Origin: Tyto alba
Lineage: Eukaryota; Chordata; Aves; Strigiformes; Tytonidae
Assembly: GCF_018691265.1 (NCBI RefSeq)
Contig: NW_024881323.1
Coordinates: forward strand, 25,841,610 to 25,905,609
Length of the DNA stretch: 64,000 nt
Reading direction: 5' to 3'
Shown: positions 48,098 through 58,204 of the stretch, one piece after another
Position numbering within the stretch: the first letter of the stretch is position 1
Layout: each line of letters starts with the position of its first letter
The notes under the pieces: generated by a model
What the model was told of the DNA's origin: nothing
Database searches by the model: none
The model's input: the letters and a program-made list of their open reading frames with translations, nothing else
Translations under genes and position numbers: made by a program

Positions 48098-48770
48098 TTA
48101 ATCTTTCCACACTTTTATCAATACCCAATCACCTGGTTTTACATTGTGGATATTAAAAGCCAATGGTGGTATTTGAGGCAGAAGTCCTTTCTTTCTTAGT
48201 TTCATTAAAGTGTTACCAATTCTTATTACATACTTTCTTACATACTGATCTCCTACTTCAGGGATGACAATATCCCTGTCATTACTCATACATAGTAATC
48301 CAAACATCATTTCATAGGGAGAAATTCCCAGGTCTGTTCGTGGCTGAGTATTGATCCTTAATAAGGCCAACGGCAGGCATTTAATCCAAGACATCTGAGT
48401 CTCAATCATTAACTTAGTCAAGGTTTGTTTTGAAGTTTGATTCATTCTTTCTCCTCTTCCAGAACTCCGAGGATGCCATGGGGTGTGCCATGCCCATTCG
48501 ATCCCTAAGGCTTCAGATAGCTGTTGTATAATTTTTAAAATAAATGTGTTCCTCCGCCCAAGTCTATTCTTTCTATTAATCCATATCTGGGGATAATGTT
48601 TTCCAGTAACACCTTGGATACCATGCTTGCCATTGCCCTTGGTGTGGGGGATTGCTTCCACCCAATGAGTTAAGTGAGCCACTAATACCAACAAATACTT
48701 CCCTTGTATTTAAGGTAGCTCTGTTAAGTCTACCTGGAGGCTTTGTATGGCTAGCTCCTGTTCCCCAGCC
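48098..48770 (-). pseudogene. pol: ERV 3 integrase, frame-broken
   Basis: The first core Asp is in LQVDLTELP (about 48735-48710) in one frame. The core then continues in another (LVLVAHLTHWVEAIP), and the catalytic Glu region is WHTPWHPRSSGRGERMNQT. The C terminus has SPYEMMFG and NVKPGDWVLIKVW. An A-rich run at about 48775-48792 (minus strand) separates the core from the zinc domain. Gammaretrovirus-type integrase, not translatable as one protein. Confidence 0.82.
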
Positions 48771-49146
48771 ACCTTTTTTTTTTTTTTTTTTTATCTCATT
48801 ACCTTTTTGTTCACTTTTTAACAAATCAAACATCGATCAACTAGTTGTTTAGCCACCATATATATATTCCTATACACCCATATTGTCTAAGGAAATGATC
48901 ACAAAGTGATTGCGTTCCCCAATGTATTTTCTAATGTATTAATGACAGAATTTCTCATGATCTTGTTTTGTTTAACATCTGCCTTCCATCTGCTAAAGTC
49001 CATTTTCCTTCTGAATCTTTTCCCCCCTTATTTTTAAGTATATCCTTTTCTTGTTCTGTGAAATTTGGGGCTAAATTCTCATAATCCCCTGGTATTATTA
49101 CCAATAAAACTACCAATGATGATTCTGTAGCTGCTTCTCTGGCTAC

Positions 49147-49623
49147 TTAATCTGCTAAATTATTCCCCCTTATTTCCATTGATGCTCCCCTCTGATGTCC
49201 TTTCACATGCACAATTGCAATTTCTGTGGGGAGCTTCAGGGCTTCTAAAACTTCTCTGATCAGCCGCTCGTGTACTAGCTCCTTCCCTTTTGTATTTATA
49301 AGCCCTCTTTCTTCCCATATTTTTCCAAATGTGTGGACCACTCCAAATGCATACTTTGAGTCTGTGTACACTGTCCCTTCCTTATCTCTCAAATATACCA
49401 ATGTCTGTTTTAGGGCATAGAGTTCACAGACTTGTGCTGACCACCCAGCAGGTAATTTCCCCTTTTCAAACACTTCCATCTTCTGCCTCTCGATAATTAC
49501 ATAACCCAATATTTTTCCTTCTAGGCATCGAGAGGACCCATCAATAAATAGTTTTTCTCTATAGGGCAAAGGTTTATTTAACAGATCTTCTCTTATTTTC
49601 GTTTGATAATTTATAAAATCCAA
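49147..49623 (-). pseudogene. pol: ERV 3 RNase H, open for 158 codons
   Basis: All four acidic residues are in place: LFIDGSSR, CELYALKQ, VYTDSKYAFG and NNLAD, with HVKGHQRG before the last. The frame begins immediately after protease B sequence, so RT palm, thumb and connection are missing upstream. The domain looks intact but is not joined to a polymerase. Confidence 0.88.
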
Positions 49624-49624
49624 A

Positions 49625-49976
49625 CAGTTATGCTCTGGTTCCTAAATATCCTCCCCGATTCTCCTCCCATAATTCTAGTAATTTAACCACTAGTTTTCCT
49701 TCACCCAGCACCACACCTATTCCTAATTGCACTTGTAAATCTCTACCTAGCAAATTACATCCTACCCCTGGCATTAACAACAAATCATTAACAGCATATT
49801 GATCTTCCCCTTGTATTAACACATTCTTTATAACTGGGACCAAAAACCCCTTCACCTTTAGCCCCTACAGCCCAAGTTGTATCTTTTACATAATCTTCCT
49901 CCTGGGGTCTTAATTTCAAATTTATCAAGGGCTCTTCTGTTGGTATATCCCCCAGGAGGTAGAGTCCCTGACACCC
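49625..49976 (-). pseudogene. pro: ERV 3 protease B, active site deleted
   Basis: In frame after the second amber codon it reads GLYLLGD and EPLINLKLRPQ, then jumps to a later segment (TTWAVGAKGEG) without the DTGA active-site loop. After a register change it reads LLMPGVGCNLLGRDLQVQLG, the conserved C-terminal protease signature. It directly adjoins RNase H. Confidence 0.75.
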
Positions 49977-50660
49977 CTAGTGATTACCACCCTCATCCTG
50001 TTGGGTTACTTCAAACACCAACAGGTCCCGTATTCTCTGGGGGCATTCTTGTTTATAATGCCCCCCCTTCCCACAATGAAAACATTCCCTTGTGATTTCC
50101 CTAGCCAGTGGTGCCTCTTGGTTCCGCCTTCCCTTTCATTCCCTTGCCTGTTTCAAATTTGTGATTTCCGTCTGAGATTCCTTGTGTTTGTTTCTAACAG
50201 CTTCTTGTGCAGTTATCATAGTTTTAGCTTTAGTTTTAGCCTCTTCTTCATCCTTCCTAATATCTACTTTCTGTGCTTCTCTCAGGAGTTCCTCCAGACT
50301 TATTATAATGACCTAGAGTCACTCATATCTCTCCTCCGCTCTTGTTCATTCTGATTCCACTGCAGAGGGGTTACAGGGAGTTTCCTTTCCCCGGGTATCC
50401 CCTGCTGATTTTCTCTCTCCCATATCCACATTCCAACCGTTCTGATCATCTGTCTTTCTTCAGGAGAGAAAAAAATTCCCGTAATCGACTGCATCTCCTC
50501 CCATGTATATATATACTGGGTCCCAAAAATTGATCAGTCTTCTCTGACAGCCCCACAGGGTCCTCTAATAACCTCCTAAATTCATTCTTATACGCCCTCA
50601 CTTCTACATTAGTGAGCGGCACATCCACAAATCCCATCCCCCCTTGAATTCCTGCCGCTG
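49977..50660 (-). pseudogene. gag: ERV 3 gag B: second capsid-nucleocapsid cassette
   Basis: This cassette is homologous to gag A but clearly diverged: EEMQSITGIFFSPEERQMIR here versus WDEMQSILGQLFTTEERDMI in gag A, and LEDPVGLSEKTDQF versus IEDPLGVAERLNQF. A CCHC knuckle (CFHCGKGG ... C) at about 50045-50085 has one extra G. The cassette ends at an in-frame TAG (49979-49977) followed by protease B. It has no matrix domain. It begins right after the RT A start is cut off. Confidence 0.82.
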
Positions 50661-50703
50661 GGACTTCCCCGCAAGGGATTAACCCTAGCCGCCCCGTGCT
50701 CCC

Positions 50704-51369
50704 TTAAACGATTTCCCTTAAATCATGTACGAGCCGATATTTCCCATTTGGTTTCTTTACAGGCAGAATGGGGGTGTTAAAGGGTGACATACAAGGCTCT
50801 AAGATTCCTTGTGCTAATAATCGATCAATTTCTGGTTTTAATCCTCTCCGTCCGTCTAGGGAAATGGGATATTGCTTTACCCTCACAGGTATGTGGGGTT
50901 CAGAAACTTGGATTTTAATCGGTGGGATTTCCAGTCTACTAATTGTGTCCGGAGAGTACCAGACATCGGGGTTAATTTGTTTTTGCTCATCCACGGTCAA
51001 AGGATAAGTAGACACTGTTAGCTCTTGATTTTTCACTTTAATTTCTAATTGTAATTCAACAATTAAATCTCGTCCTAGCAGATTAAATTCTGCTTCAGGG
51101 ACGAGCAAGAGTTCACCCATTCCAAATTTATTTTCAGTTTCGAATACCACATTTTTGATTTTGTTTACTTTAAATGGTTCTCCTTTTGCCCCAATTACTT
51201 GTACTTTTTCCGGGGAAATTTTACATCCCTCAGGTATTTGTTTAATAGTCGATTTTTCAGCCCCAGTGTCTACTAAAAAGGTGAACTCTTGTTTATGGGG
51301 ACCTATTTTTAATTTTATCAAGGGCTCATGATGACTCCGGTCCCCTAAGATATAGAGCCCCTGGCTCTC
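50704..51369 (-). pseudogene. pol: ERV 3 protease A and truncated RT start
   Basis: It continues in frame after the gag A amber codon. The protease has FLVDTGAEKST and LLGRDLIVEL. RT begins with [25 protein letters not shown] and LVHDLRE and stops at 50704, so the palm with the YXDD box is absent. The join to gag B follows within about 50 bp. Confidence 0.88.
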
Positions 51370-52154
51370 CTATTCCGTTTTCAATATTTCCTCATCCCTG
51401 ATCCTTTCTCTGCAATTCTTCTTTATATGTCCCTTCTTTCCACAGTAAAAACAACATCTCTGTTCCTTCTTTACTACTACGTTCCCTTGTTTCGTTCCAG
51501 CAGATCTGTGTTCACCAGTTCGTCCTTTACGATCCTCTCTGACCGCTGCTACCATCATTTTTACTTGTCGCTTGCTGCTCTCTTCTCTCGCCTTACATAG
51601 ACTTTCTGAGCTTCTCTCAATAATTCATCCAACCCTCTATTCTGCCAGTCTTCTAACTTTTCAATCTTCTTTCTGATATCTTCCCATGATTTTGCCACAA
51701 ACTGAGTTTTGAGGAGTGCTTGCCCTAAAGGGTCGTCTGGATTTACCCCAGAATACAGCTGAAGGGCTTTCCTCAGTCGTTCCAGCCACTCAGTAGGGCT
51801 CTCATCTTTCTTTTGCATTTCATTAAATGCTTTATTAATATTCTGGCCACAGGGTACTGCTTCTCTAATTCCCTGAATTACTATAGTTCTCAGGTCCTGC
51901 ATATGAGTTCTATGCACCGGATCCTGATTATCCCTATTAGGTCTTTGGAGTGGCCATTTAATATCCGCTTGAGGTCCCTGGGCATGTTGAGCATCCCACA
52001 GTCTCATTCCTGCTCGTCTAATCATATCTCTTTCCTCGGTAGTAAATAATTGACCAAGGATAGATTGCATCTCATCCCAAGTATAAAGGTTTGGTCCAAA
52101 AAATTGATTTAATCTTTCTGCCACTCCGAGTGGGTCCTCAATTAAGTTTCCCAT
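51370..52154 (-). pseudogene. gag: ERV 3 gag A capsid and nucleocapsid with amber stop
   Basis: A 197-codon capsid frame (52154-51561) carries the major homology region (NINKAFNEMQKKDESPTEWL). The nucleocapsid frame (51558-51370) has a single CCHC knuckle, CFYCGKKGHIKKNC. Gag ends with TAG at 51372-51370, and protease A follows in the same frame, the gammaretroviral read-through arrangement. Confidence 0.87.
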
Positions 52155-52783
52155 CTCGGTTCTTTTAAAATCTCTAGGTCAGCCGAGTTTAGGGGTACGG
52201 AAATATATCCGATCACGGGTTGAGGTCCCCCCATGGGTATTTCCCTTAGGGGGTACATCTGAGCTGCCCCTTTTTGGCTTCTAGTTACACGTCTAGGAGG
52301 AGGGGGAGACTCTTGTTCCGACTCCGGTGGGGGAGTGGGCGCTCTGGGGACCTCTGGAGGGGCTGTGGGAGCAGGAGGGGAAATGTAAGGAGGGGGGGTT
52401 AGAAGGGTTTCGTCTAACCCTTCCTTCTTTTTCTTTTGTTTAGTTTTTATTTCATTCAGCGGGTAAAGTCTAGCTCCCGTCTTTTTAGCCACTCCCGCAT
52501 ACTGACTTTCTTCGGGTTAAGGGGTTTTTTATTATTAACCCAGAGATTTAATTGTTGCCTTTATCCAATCTTCTTCTGACCCGCAGACTGGCCAAAAGAC
52601 ATTTTTAGAAATCTTCTTCCCTCCCCATATCTTAGTACAATATTCTATCATTTTCTGCTTATCTTTCCCTAGTGTTCCAGGGAAATATCTCCAATTGTCT
52701 AAGATATATGCCAGAGGGGTATTCTTAGGTACAGTGGGTACCCTTCCCATGGGAGTCGAAGGCTTGCTGCCCTTCGCCCCCAT
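52142..52783 (-). pseudogene. gag: ERV 3 gag A matrix and proline-rich region
   Basis: The gag start is at 52783: MGAKGSKPSTPM, an N-myristoylation signal. The matrix frame stops at 52535. A second frame (52492-52142) is Pro-rich with a PPPY late-domain motif of the kind that recruits Nedd4-type ubiquitin ligases for budding, then PPPPRRVTRSQKG. One register change separates the two parts. Confidence 0.82.
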
Positions 52784-53156
52784 CTTCTGGATTATCCACA
52801 AACACACACTCACTTGCTCCCCTTGTTCCTGGCCCAGTCCCTCGCGGGAAATGGGAAACGCAGTACTTAAGGGTCCGCACTCGCTTGGTTCAGTATATCG
52901 AACCTCTCATTCGTTATAATCCAGGAAACCCAATCCCGCCCGAACGGTAAACCCGCGAACAAATTCGCAATATACTTACGTCCTGCGTCTTCGTCCGGAC
53001 TCCCGTGCACAGAATTTTTATGGGATTTTACCGGTTTCTCCTTTGCTCATTATTCTAGAATTTAGGTTCGTCGGTAAGGATGGGGTGGGCTATCAGTCGC
53101 GGGGCCGCGGATTGCCGCGGGGCGCCTCCCCGGAGGACAGAAGCCCACCGTTCCTT

Positions 53157-53174
53157 ATCCGAGTCACGGCACCA
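53157..53174 (-). other. ERV 3 primer-binding site, tRNA-His
   Basis: The plus strand reads ATCCGAGTCACGGCACCA, the 3' end of vertebrate tRNA-His as I remember it, located 4 nt inside the 5' LTR. It places the element with H-type gammaretrovirus-like ERVs by primer usage only. Confidence 0.85.
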
Positions 53175-53178
53175 AAAT

Positions 53179-53573
53179 TGTTATAAATTGAGACCACAAT
53201 GGATCATAATCCAATTATAATTTTATTAATTATAGCAAGTAGAATATGAGCAAAGACAGCGCTGGACGGCAGGGGAGTCTGCGCTCCGCCAACTGCCGTA
53301 CTGATCAGTTCAAACAGTTCCTTTTTATACATTTTTACATTCGTGGTTGTCTTTGATCAGTACCCCTTCTGCTTGCACAAGTATCTGGTTTGTGTAAGCA
53401 ATTGCGGTTATCTTATCTCACGCGGTCATCTTGTCTCACAGGTTATCTTGTCTCACACAAGCGGTGTCTGGCAGCTATTTGCATAAGCAGTTTTTTGTCT
53501 TTTGCCGCCTAACCTTTACATTGAGCTTAACATAAATTTCAATAAACAATACCCTTAGTTCATAGTTCTTACA
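53179..53573 (-). repeat. ERV 3 5' LTR
   Basis: 395 bp, TG to CA. On the minus strand it has TATAAAAAG (about 53330) and an AATAAA signal (about 53222). It differs from the 3' LTR by a short inserted segment near 53410-53435 and a few single-base changes. Confidence 0.93.
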
Positions 53574-53578
53574 ATCCC

Positions 53579-54305
53579 CAATTAGTTCTTGATGTACCTG
53601 TTTGTTTTCCTGCCTAGCAGTGGTGTTGGTTACTCAGAGGCTGTGCTCTCTTTTTACCTACGTGTGCAGCATATAACATTTTTATCTTCACATGGCTGAT
53701 AATTGTTTTGTTTTTGTTTTTTGTTCCTGTCTGACTGTGGTTTATGTACCTTATGTCCAAGCCTGGTGAAAGCCAGCACAAATCACTACAGTGCCGGATG
53801 CAACTGGAAGTAACAGGGATTATTTTTTTGTGTTGATGATTGTGTTTTTATAATGTCATTATGGCGTTGTCTTCATGCAGCTATGAGAGTTGGAATCAAA
53901 GGTGGTTTAGTTAATACCTATTAATCATAGAGAGGCTTGAGGCAAGGCACTTTAGCTTTCAAAGCCCAGGTGTTCTCTCAACTTCTTCCTCTTGGGCAGA
54001 ATTAAGTAACGTGGCATAGGGTGATTTGGGGATCTTTGTGATTTCAAAAGGGTTGGGGTTTTTTGTTGTTTTGTTTTGTTTTTTTTTTTTTTTCCTTTTC
54101 TTTTTAGTTTCTTTCTGTAGCATTGTTCTACACAGGTAATATTTTGTTCATGCATTCAGGGTGTGGAATGCAGACACTATAGAAAGCTAAAAAAAACCCC
54201 AAACATTGCAAAACTATTGCATGCCGTTATTTTGGTACTGTAGCCAAGCAGACCACTGAATGGCTCGAGACAGTGTCTCATTCTTTATTTGTGTGTTCCC
54301 AGCAG
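53579..54305. other. Presumed GNPAT intron, right part
   Basis: T-rich intronic sequence ending in the acceptor CCCAGCAG of the first GNPAT exon seen. A long T run lies at about 54080-54094. No other feature. Confidence 0.55.
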
Positions 54306-57300
54306 AAGGAGCTCATGTCAAAGAAAAGAGATGAGTTTGAAGATATCTTGGAGGAAAGGCGATTGTCCAGCAACTTGAGATACAATGAAATGTTACACTC
54401 CTGTGATCTACAAGGGACTTTCACCTTGCAAGCCAAATGCTATTAAAAATGCTGTTCTCCAGTCAGAGCAAGTTCAATATGTTATCAAGCAGGTGAGTCT
54501 GGACATTGAGCTGTAAGATGAGGTACTTTGAACACAGCCAAGCTTTGTGTGACAGCAGGGAAAAAAAGATTATTGCTGACCTTGTCAAACATGATAGCTG
54601 AAGTTTAGAAAGATGGTCCAATAAATCAGTAAGTCGAGAGCCATACTCTTTTGGCAGCAAAAACAGATAAACAGATACTGATTTACCATGGAGTTACCAC
54701 TAAAGCTGTTAGATAGCTCATTCATTAAATCATGTTTTGATTTTGCATATATGACACTTCACCATCTAACTTACTTAATGTGCATATGTGTTTGACTGTT
54801 TTTTTTTTTCCCTCTCCTCCATAGTCCTCACTACAGATCAGGATTGTGAAAGATGGAAGCACTCTCCTTCTTAGTAGACTTTTTGTGCTTTGAAGATGTC
54901 TTGTAGGAATTTTATAGGCTAATGATGTATTTATGAATCAGTTATAAATGCTACTTTCTCTAAAATGAGCATTAAATTTCACAGAGAATTCTTTGAGTTA
55001 GAAACATTGTCTAAGATGTAACCGTATTTTTGCTTTAAAATGAAGGGCAGCTACTACTTTGTAATGAATAAAATACTTTATAGTCAAACTGGCTCATATT
55101 TTACATTGTGTTGAAATAAGAGTGTGTGTTAGTTATCAGAGTAACTATTTTCAGTATTCATGAAAAATAATTCCAGGTCAGTAGAACTATATAAGATGTC
55201 TTGATTAGTCCTGAGTGAGTGGCTACCATAACATTTTTCTCTTTTTTTTTTTTAATGGTCAATGTTACCCATGATATATCAAAACCTGTTACGATGTGAC
55301 AAATTAAACCATGTCCTACCAAGTAGTGCTGTTGCCATCATGAATTGCAAAGTAATATGAAATTTAAAAAAATGAATCTTTCAACTTCAGAAACACTAAA
55401 ACATTTACTGAAAATAAGTATTTTACATAGGATTTGACAGAAAGAAATTGGTGTGATGTTTTTTCTGAACTGCTGCTTTTTTTTTTTCTTCTGCCATTCC
55501 TCCTCTTTCCTCTTCTGTGTTCAGTACAAGGCATGTTAGTCATTTTGTAACAGTTAACTTTTCAATTAAGTATTTCTAGCTTCAATGGATCAAATAGGAA
55601 TGATGACCATTGTTTAAATCTGTTTTTTAAGAAACATCTAAAGCGAATGCGCATAGCAACAGGAAAAAGATCATTGAGATGCAAAGTTGGTAGAAACAGT
55701 GCTTTGCATGCGTTTCAGCTAGCCATTGCCAAAGTAATACATTACAAAGAAATTGAAGCATGATAGGGCTAAGGTTCTTCAGCCAAATCTTAAAATCTAA
55801 TGCAAGTGCACTTCAGAGATTTATTGTGAATATCTCTGCAAACGTAAGTTTCATTTTACTAGTCAAAATTGCAGACGGCCTTCTTCAGATCAATGATACA
55901 GGAAATGTTATTTGAACTTAAATCTCCTCTGAAGATGTTACAAGGGAAAACATTCAGATAGTGTTTTCGGGCGGGGGGGGGGGGGTGTGTGCGGATTGTT
56001 GCACACTCTCTCCCCTGCCATTGGCACCTAAGCTCATTCTTGATTTTGAACAGCTCTAGCTTGTCTTTCTCTTGTTGTCTGAAACTGAAGAGATTCTCTA
56101 TGATTAGATACATACCTATCACATAAAGTAAAATCTTGCTGACTATTGCAATAGCTCTGCCTTAATTGTTATGGCACATAGAATGGTGTGCATGGGTGAA
56201 GAGAAGGGAAAACCATCTGACTGCTATTTTGTTTTGTTTCTCTATAGTTAGCAAGAGAGATGGGAGAATCACCCGATATTATTCAAGAAGAAGCCATGGA
56301 AATCTTGGATGAGATGGGCCACAGTATGCAATTAGGAGCTGTCAGATTTTTTGCGTTTACGTTGAGCAAAATATTTAAACAGCTTTTCCAGAGAGTTTGT
56401 GTGAATGAAGAAGGAATGCAGAGAGTGAGTACTGGTGGGGAAAAAAAAAGTTATATTTTCATACCAGTCACTTGGCCAATGACTCTAATCTTCACTCCAG
56501 GTAACAAATATGAAAAATATCTTTTGAAAAAAAAGACTGCACTTCTGTTTATTATTGCATTTCTTAATAAGTGTAGGAGAAAAAATTATACATAAGTATT
56601 TTAGAGGCAAACAGTCAGCAGGACTTTGTACATTTTCCAAATGCTTCCTATGGTGAGGAATACCGTGTGTCAGCAATTCTGTTAGATCAGCCACTGAGAG
56701 TTTTTCTATCTGACACTATACATTTAATAATGCATTTAGCTGAATTGGAGGTGAAAACCTAATGTTATGTGACTGACTGGGTTGGTTGTTCTGCAAAACA
56801 TTCATACAGCTAAGAGTGGTGAAACATTGTGCACCTCTGAGGCAGGAGATGCTTTAAGTTTGCCTCAGTTTGCTAGGGAGCTGTTGTCTCCCTGTTTCAC
56901 TGTAGAATGCAGCTGTTCTGACGGGTGCAGCACATTCCCTGGAAGACAGCAAAGTCAGCCCTGAGAGCCTTTATTGGGTTTCCCATCCCCATCAAAAGGG
57001 ATTTGAGTTAGACTATCATGTAATGGGGTGGCCCTGGCTTTTGAGTCCTGTGATGCTTGTGAACCACAAGTTGCTAGTCTGGAAACAACTGCTGCAAATT
57101 TCCTATGGTTCCATTTTGAAAAAGGTATGGAGTATGTGGTCAGAGAAACCACCCCTGAACAAATCAGCTTCTGTTTGCCTTAAGCCCTGTGAAGTTCTGT
57201 ATTTGCAAATTTCAACAGTCAGTCTGTAAATATTGGAACAATATTGTTCTTGCTGTTTGTTTTTGTTTTTTCAGTTGCAACACGCCATTCAGGAGCATCC

Positions 57301-57404
57301 AGTTGTTCTACTGCCCAGTCACCGAAGCTATGTAGACTTTTTGATGCTGTCTTATTTGCTATATACGTATGACTTGGTGTTGCCTGTCATTGCTGCAGGA
57401 ATAG
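54306..57404 (+). pseudogene. GNPAT: GNPAT, N-terminal part only (three exons), frameshifted
   Basis: GNPAT is dihydroxyacetone-phosphate acyltransferase, the peroxisomal enzyme starting plasmalogen synthesis. Exons are 54306-54492 (DEFEDILEERR, then in a shifted frame [11 protein letters not shown] ... YVIKQ), 56248-56424 (EILDEMGHSMQLGAVRFFAFTLSK ... VCVNEEG, 59 codons) and 57275-57404 ([22 protein letters not shown] ... PVIAAG). The last contains the HX4D acyltransferase motif (HRSYVD). The first exon is 187 nt, one more than a multiple of three, and needs a frame change near the middle (about 54386). The third ends at a GC donor (ATAG|GCAAGT). Coding exon 1 and all exons after the HX4D exon are absent; a solo LTR and RAB4A flank follow instead. 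This copy cannot encode the enzyme. The frameshift could also be a sequencing error. Confidence 0.88.
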
Positions 57405-57837
57405 GCAAGTATGTTCTTTTAACAATGTTTCCAGGATTCAGAGAATCAGCAAGGAGTCAAGGAGCTGCTACTATAAGCAGTTGTGTTTAACTTCTGTTCC
57501 AAATATGTCCTGTTAATACCTCCCGGGGTGAGATGCTTACAGCATCTGAAAGCTTCTCATCGGTGCTGAGTCCAATCAAAGGTGAATTTTTTCATAGCAA
57601 GTTTGCCCACAAGTACCCCATCTGTAGACCCAAGGCTGGGGCAAAGATAGCTGTTGTGAAGAAGATTTCTATATTGCTGTTTTTGGCCTGGGAACAGGCA
57701 AAAATGTGCCCAGAAGCTACTGTGTATGCGGAACCTTTTGTGATACTTCATACTGTTTTAAGTGCAGTCGTAGCCAGATACAAAGTGCCAGCCACCTCGT
57801 GCTTGTTGCTGATGCAACTGATTCCCTTGGATGATTG
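57405..57837. other. GNPAT intron fragment up to the solo LTR
   Basis: Between the HX4D exon and the LTR a 105-codon plus-strand frame (57533-57850) runs into the LTR. It shows no GNPAT similarity that I can see, and the next conserved GNPAT segment (with the FFLEGTRSR-type motif of the family) is not present. Confidence 0.5.
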
Positions 57838-58204
57838 TGTTATAAATTGAGACCACAATGGATCATAATCCAATTATAATTTTATTAATTATAGCAAGTA
57901 GAATATGAGCAAAGACAGCGCTGGACGGCAGGGGAGTCTGCGCTCCGCCAACTGCCGCACTGATCAGTTCAAACAGTTCCTTTTTATACATTTTTACATC
58001 CGTGGTTGTCTTTGATCAGTACCCCTTCTGCTTGCACAAGCGGTATCTATCTGGTTTGTGTAAGCAATTGCGGTTATCTTGTCTCACACAAGAGGTGTCT
58101 GGCAGCTGTTTGCATAAGCGGTTTTCTGTCTTTTGCCGCCTAACCTTTACATTGAGCTTAACATACATTTCAATAAACAATACCCTAGTTCATAGTTTCT
58201 TACA
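57838..58204 (-). repeat. Solo LTR of the ERV 3 family at the GNPAT / RAB4A-flank junction
   Basis: 367 bp, TG to CA, nearly identical to both ERV 3 LTRs, with the same TATA and AATAAA arrangement. Flanking pentamers are GATTG on the left and CTAGG on the right, so there is no target duplication. GNPAT sequence lies on its left and the flank leading into the second RAB4A copy on its right. Confidence 0.9.

Larger units (their letters stand above)
45190..53578 (-). mobile_element. ERV 3: mosaic provirus with 5-bp target duplication
   Basis: A minus-strand provirus antisense to GNPAT. The 5-bp sequence ATCCC flanks it (45190-45194 and 53574-53578). Order: 5' LTR, tRNA-His primer site, gag A (matrix, PPPY, capsid, zinc knuckle), amber stop, protease A, RT start; then gag B (capsid, zinc knuckle), a second amber stop, protease B lacking its active site; then RNase H, integrase, two membrane-protein frames, purine tract and 3' LTR. 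The LTRs are almost identical apart from short indels, which points to a recent insertion. RT lacks everything after its first motifs, so the element must have been copied by enzymes supplied in trans. Confidence 0.92.

Noticed and set aside
48775..48792. The A/T run in ERV 3 as a poly(A) tail of a processed pseudogene
   Set aside because: It lies inside continuous integrase sequence, so it is an expanded homopolymer in pol.
57420..57850. Frames after the GNPAT HX4D exon as further GNPAT exons ([10 protein letters not shown] and the 105-codon frame)
   Set aside because: They do not match the next GNPAT segments, lack an acceptor, and the second runs into the LTR.
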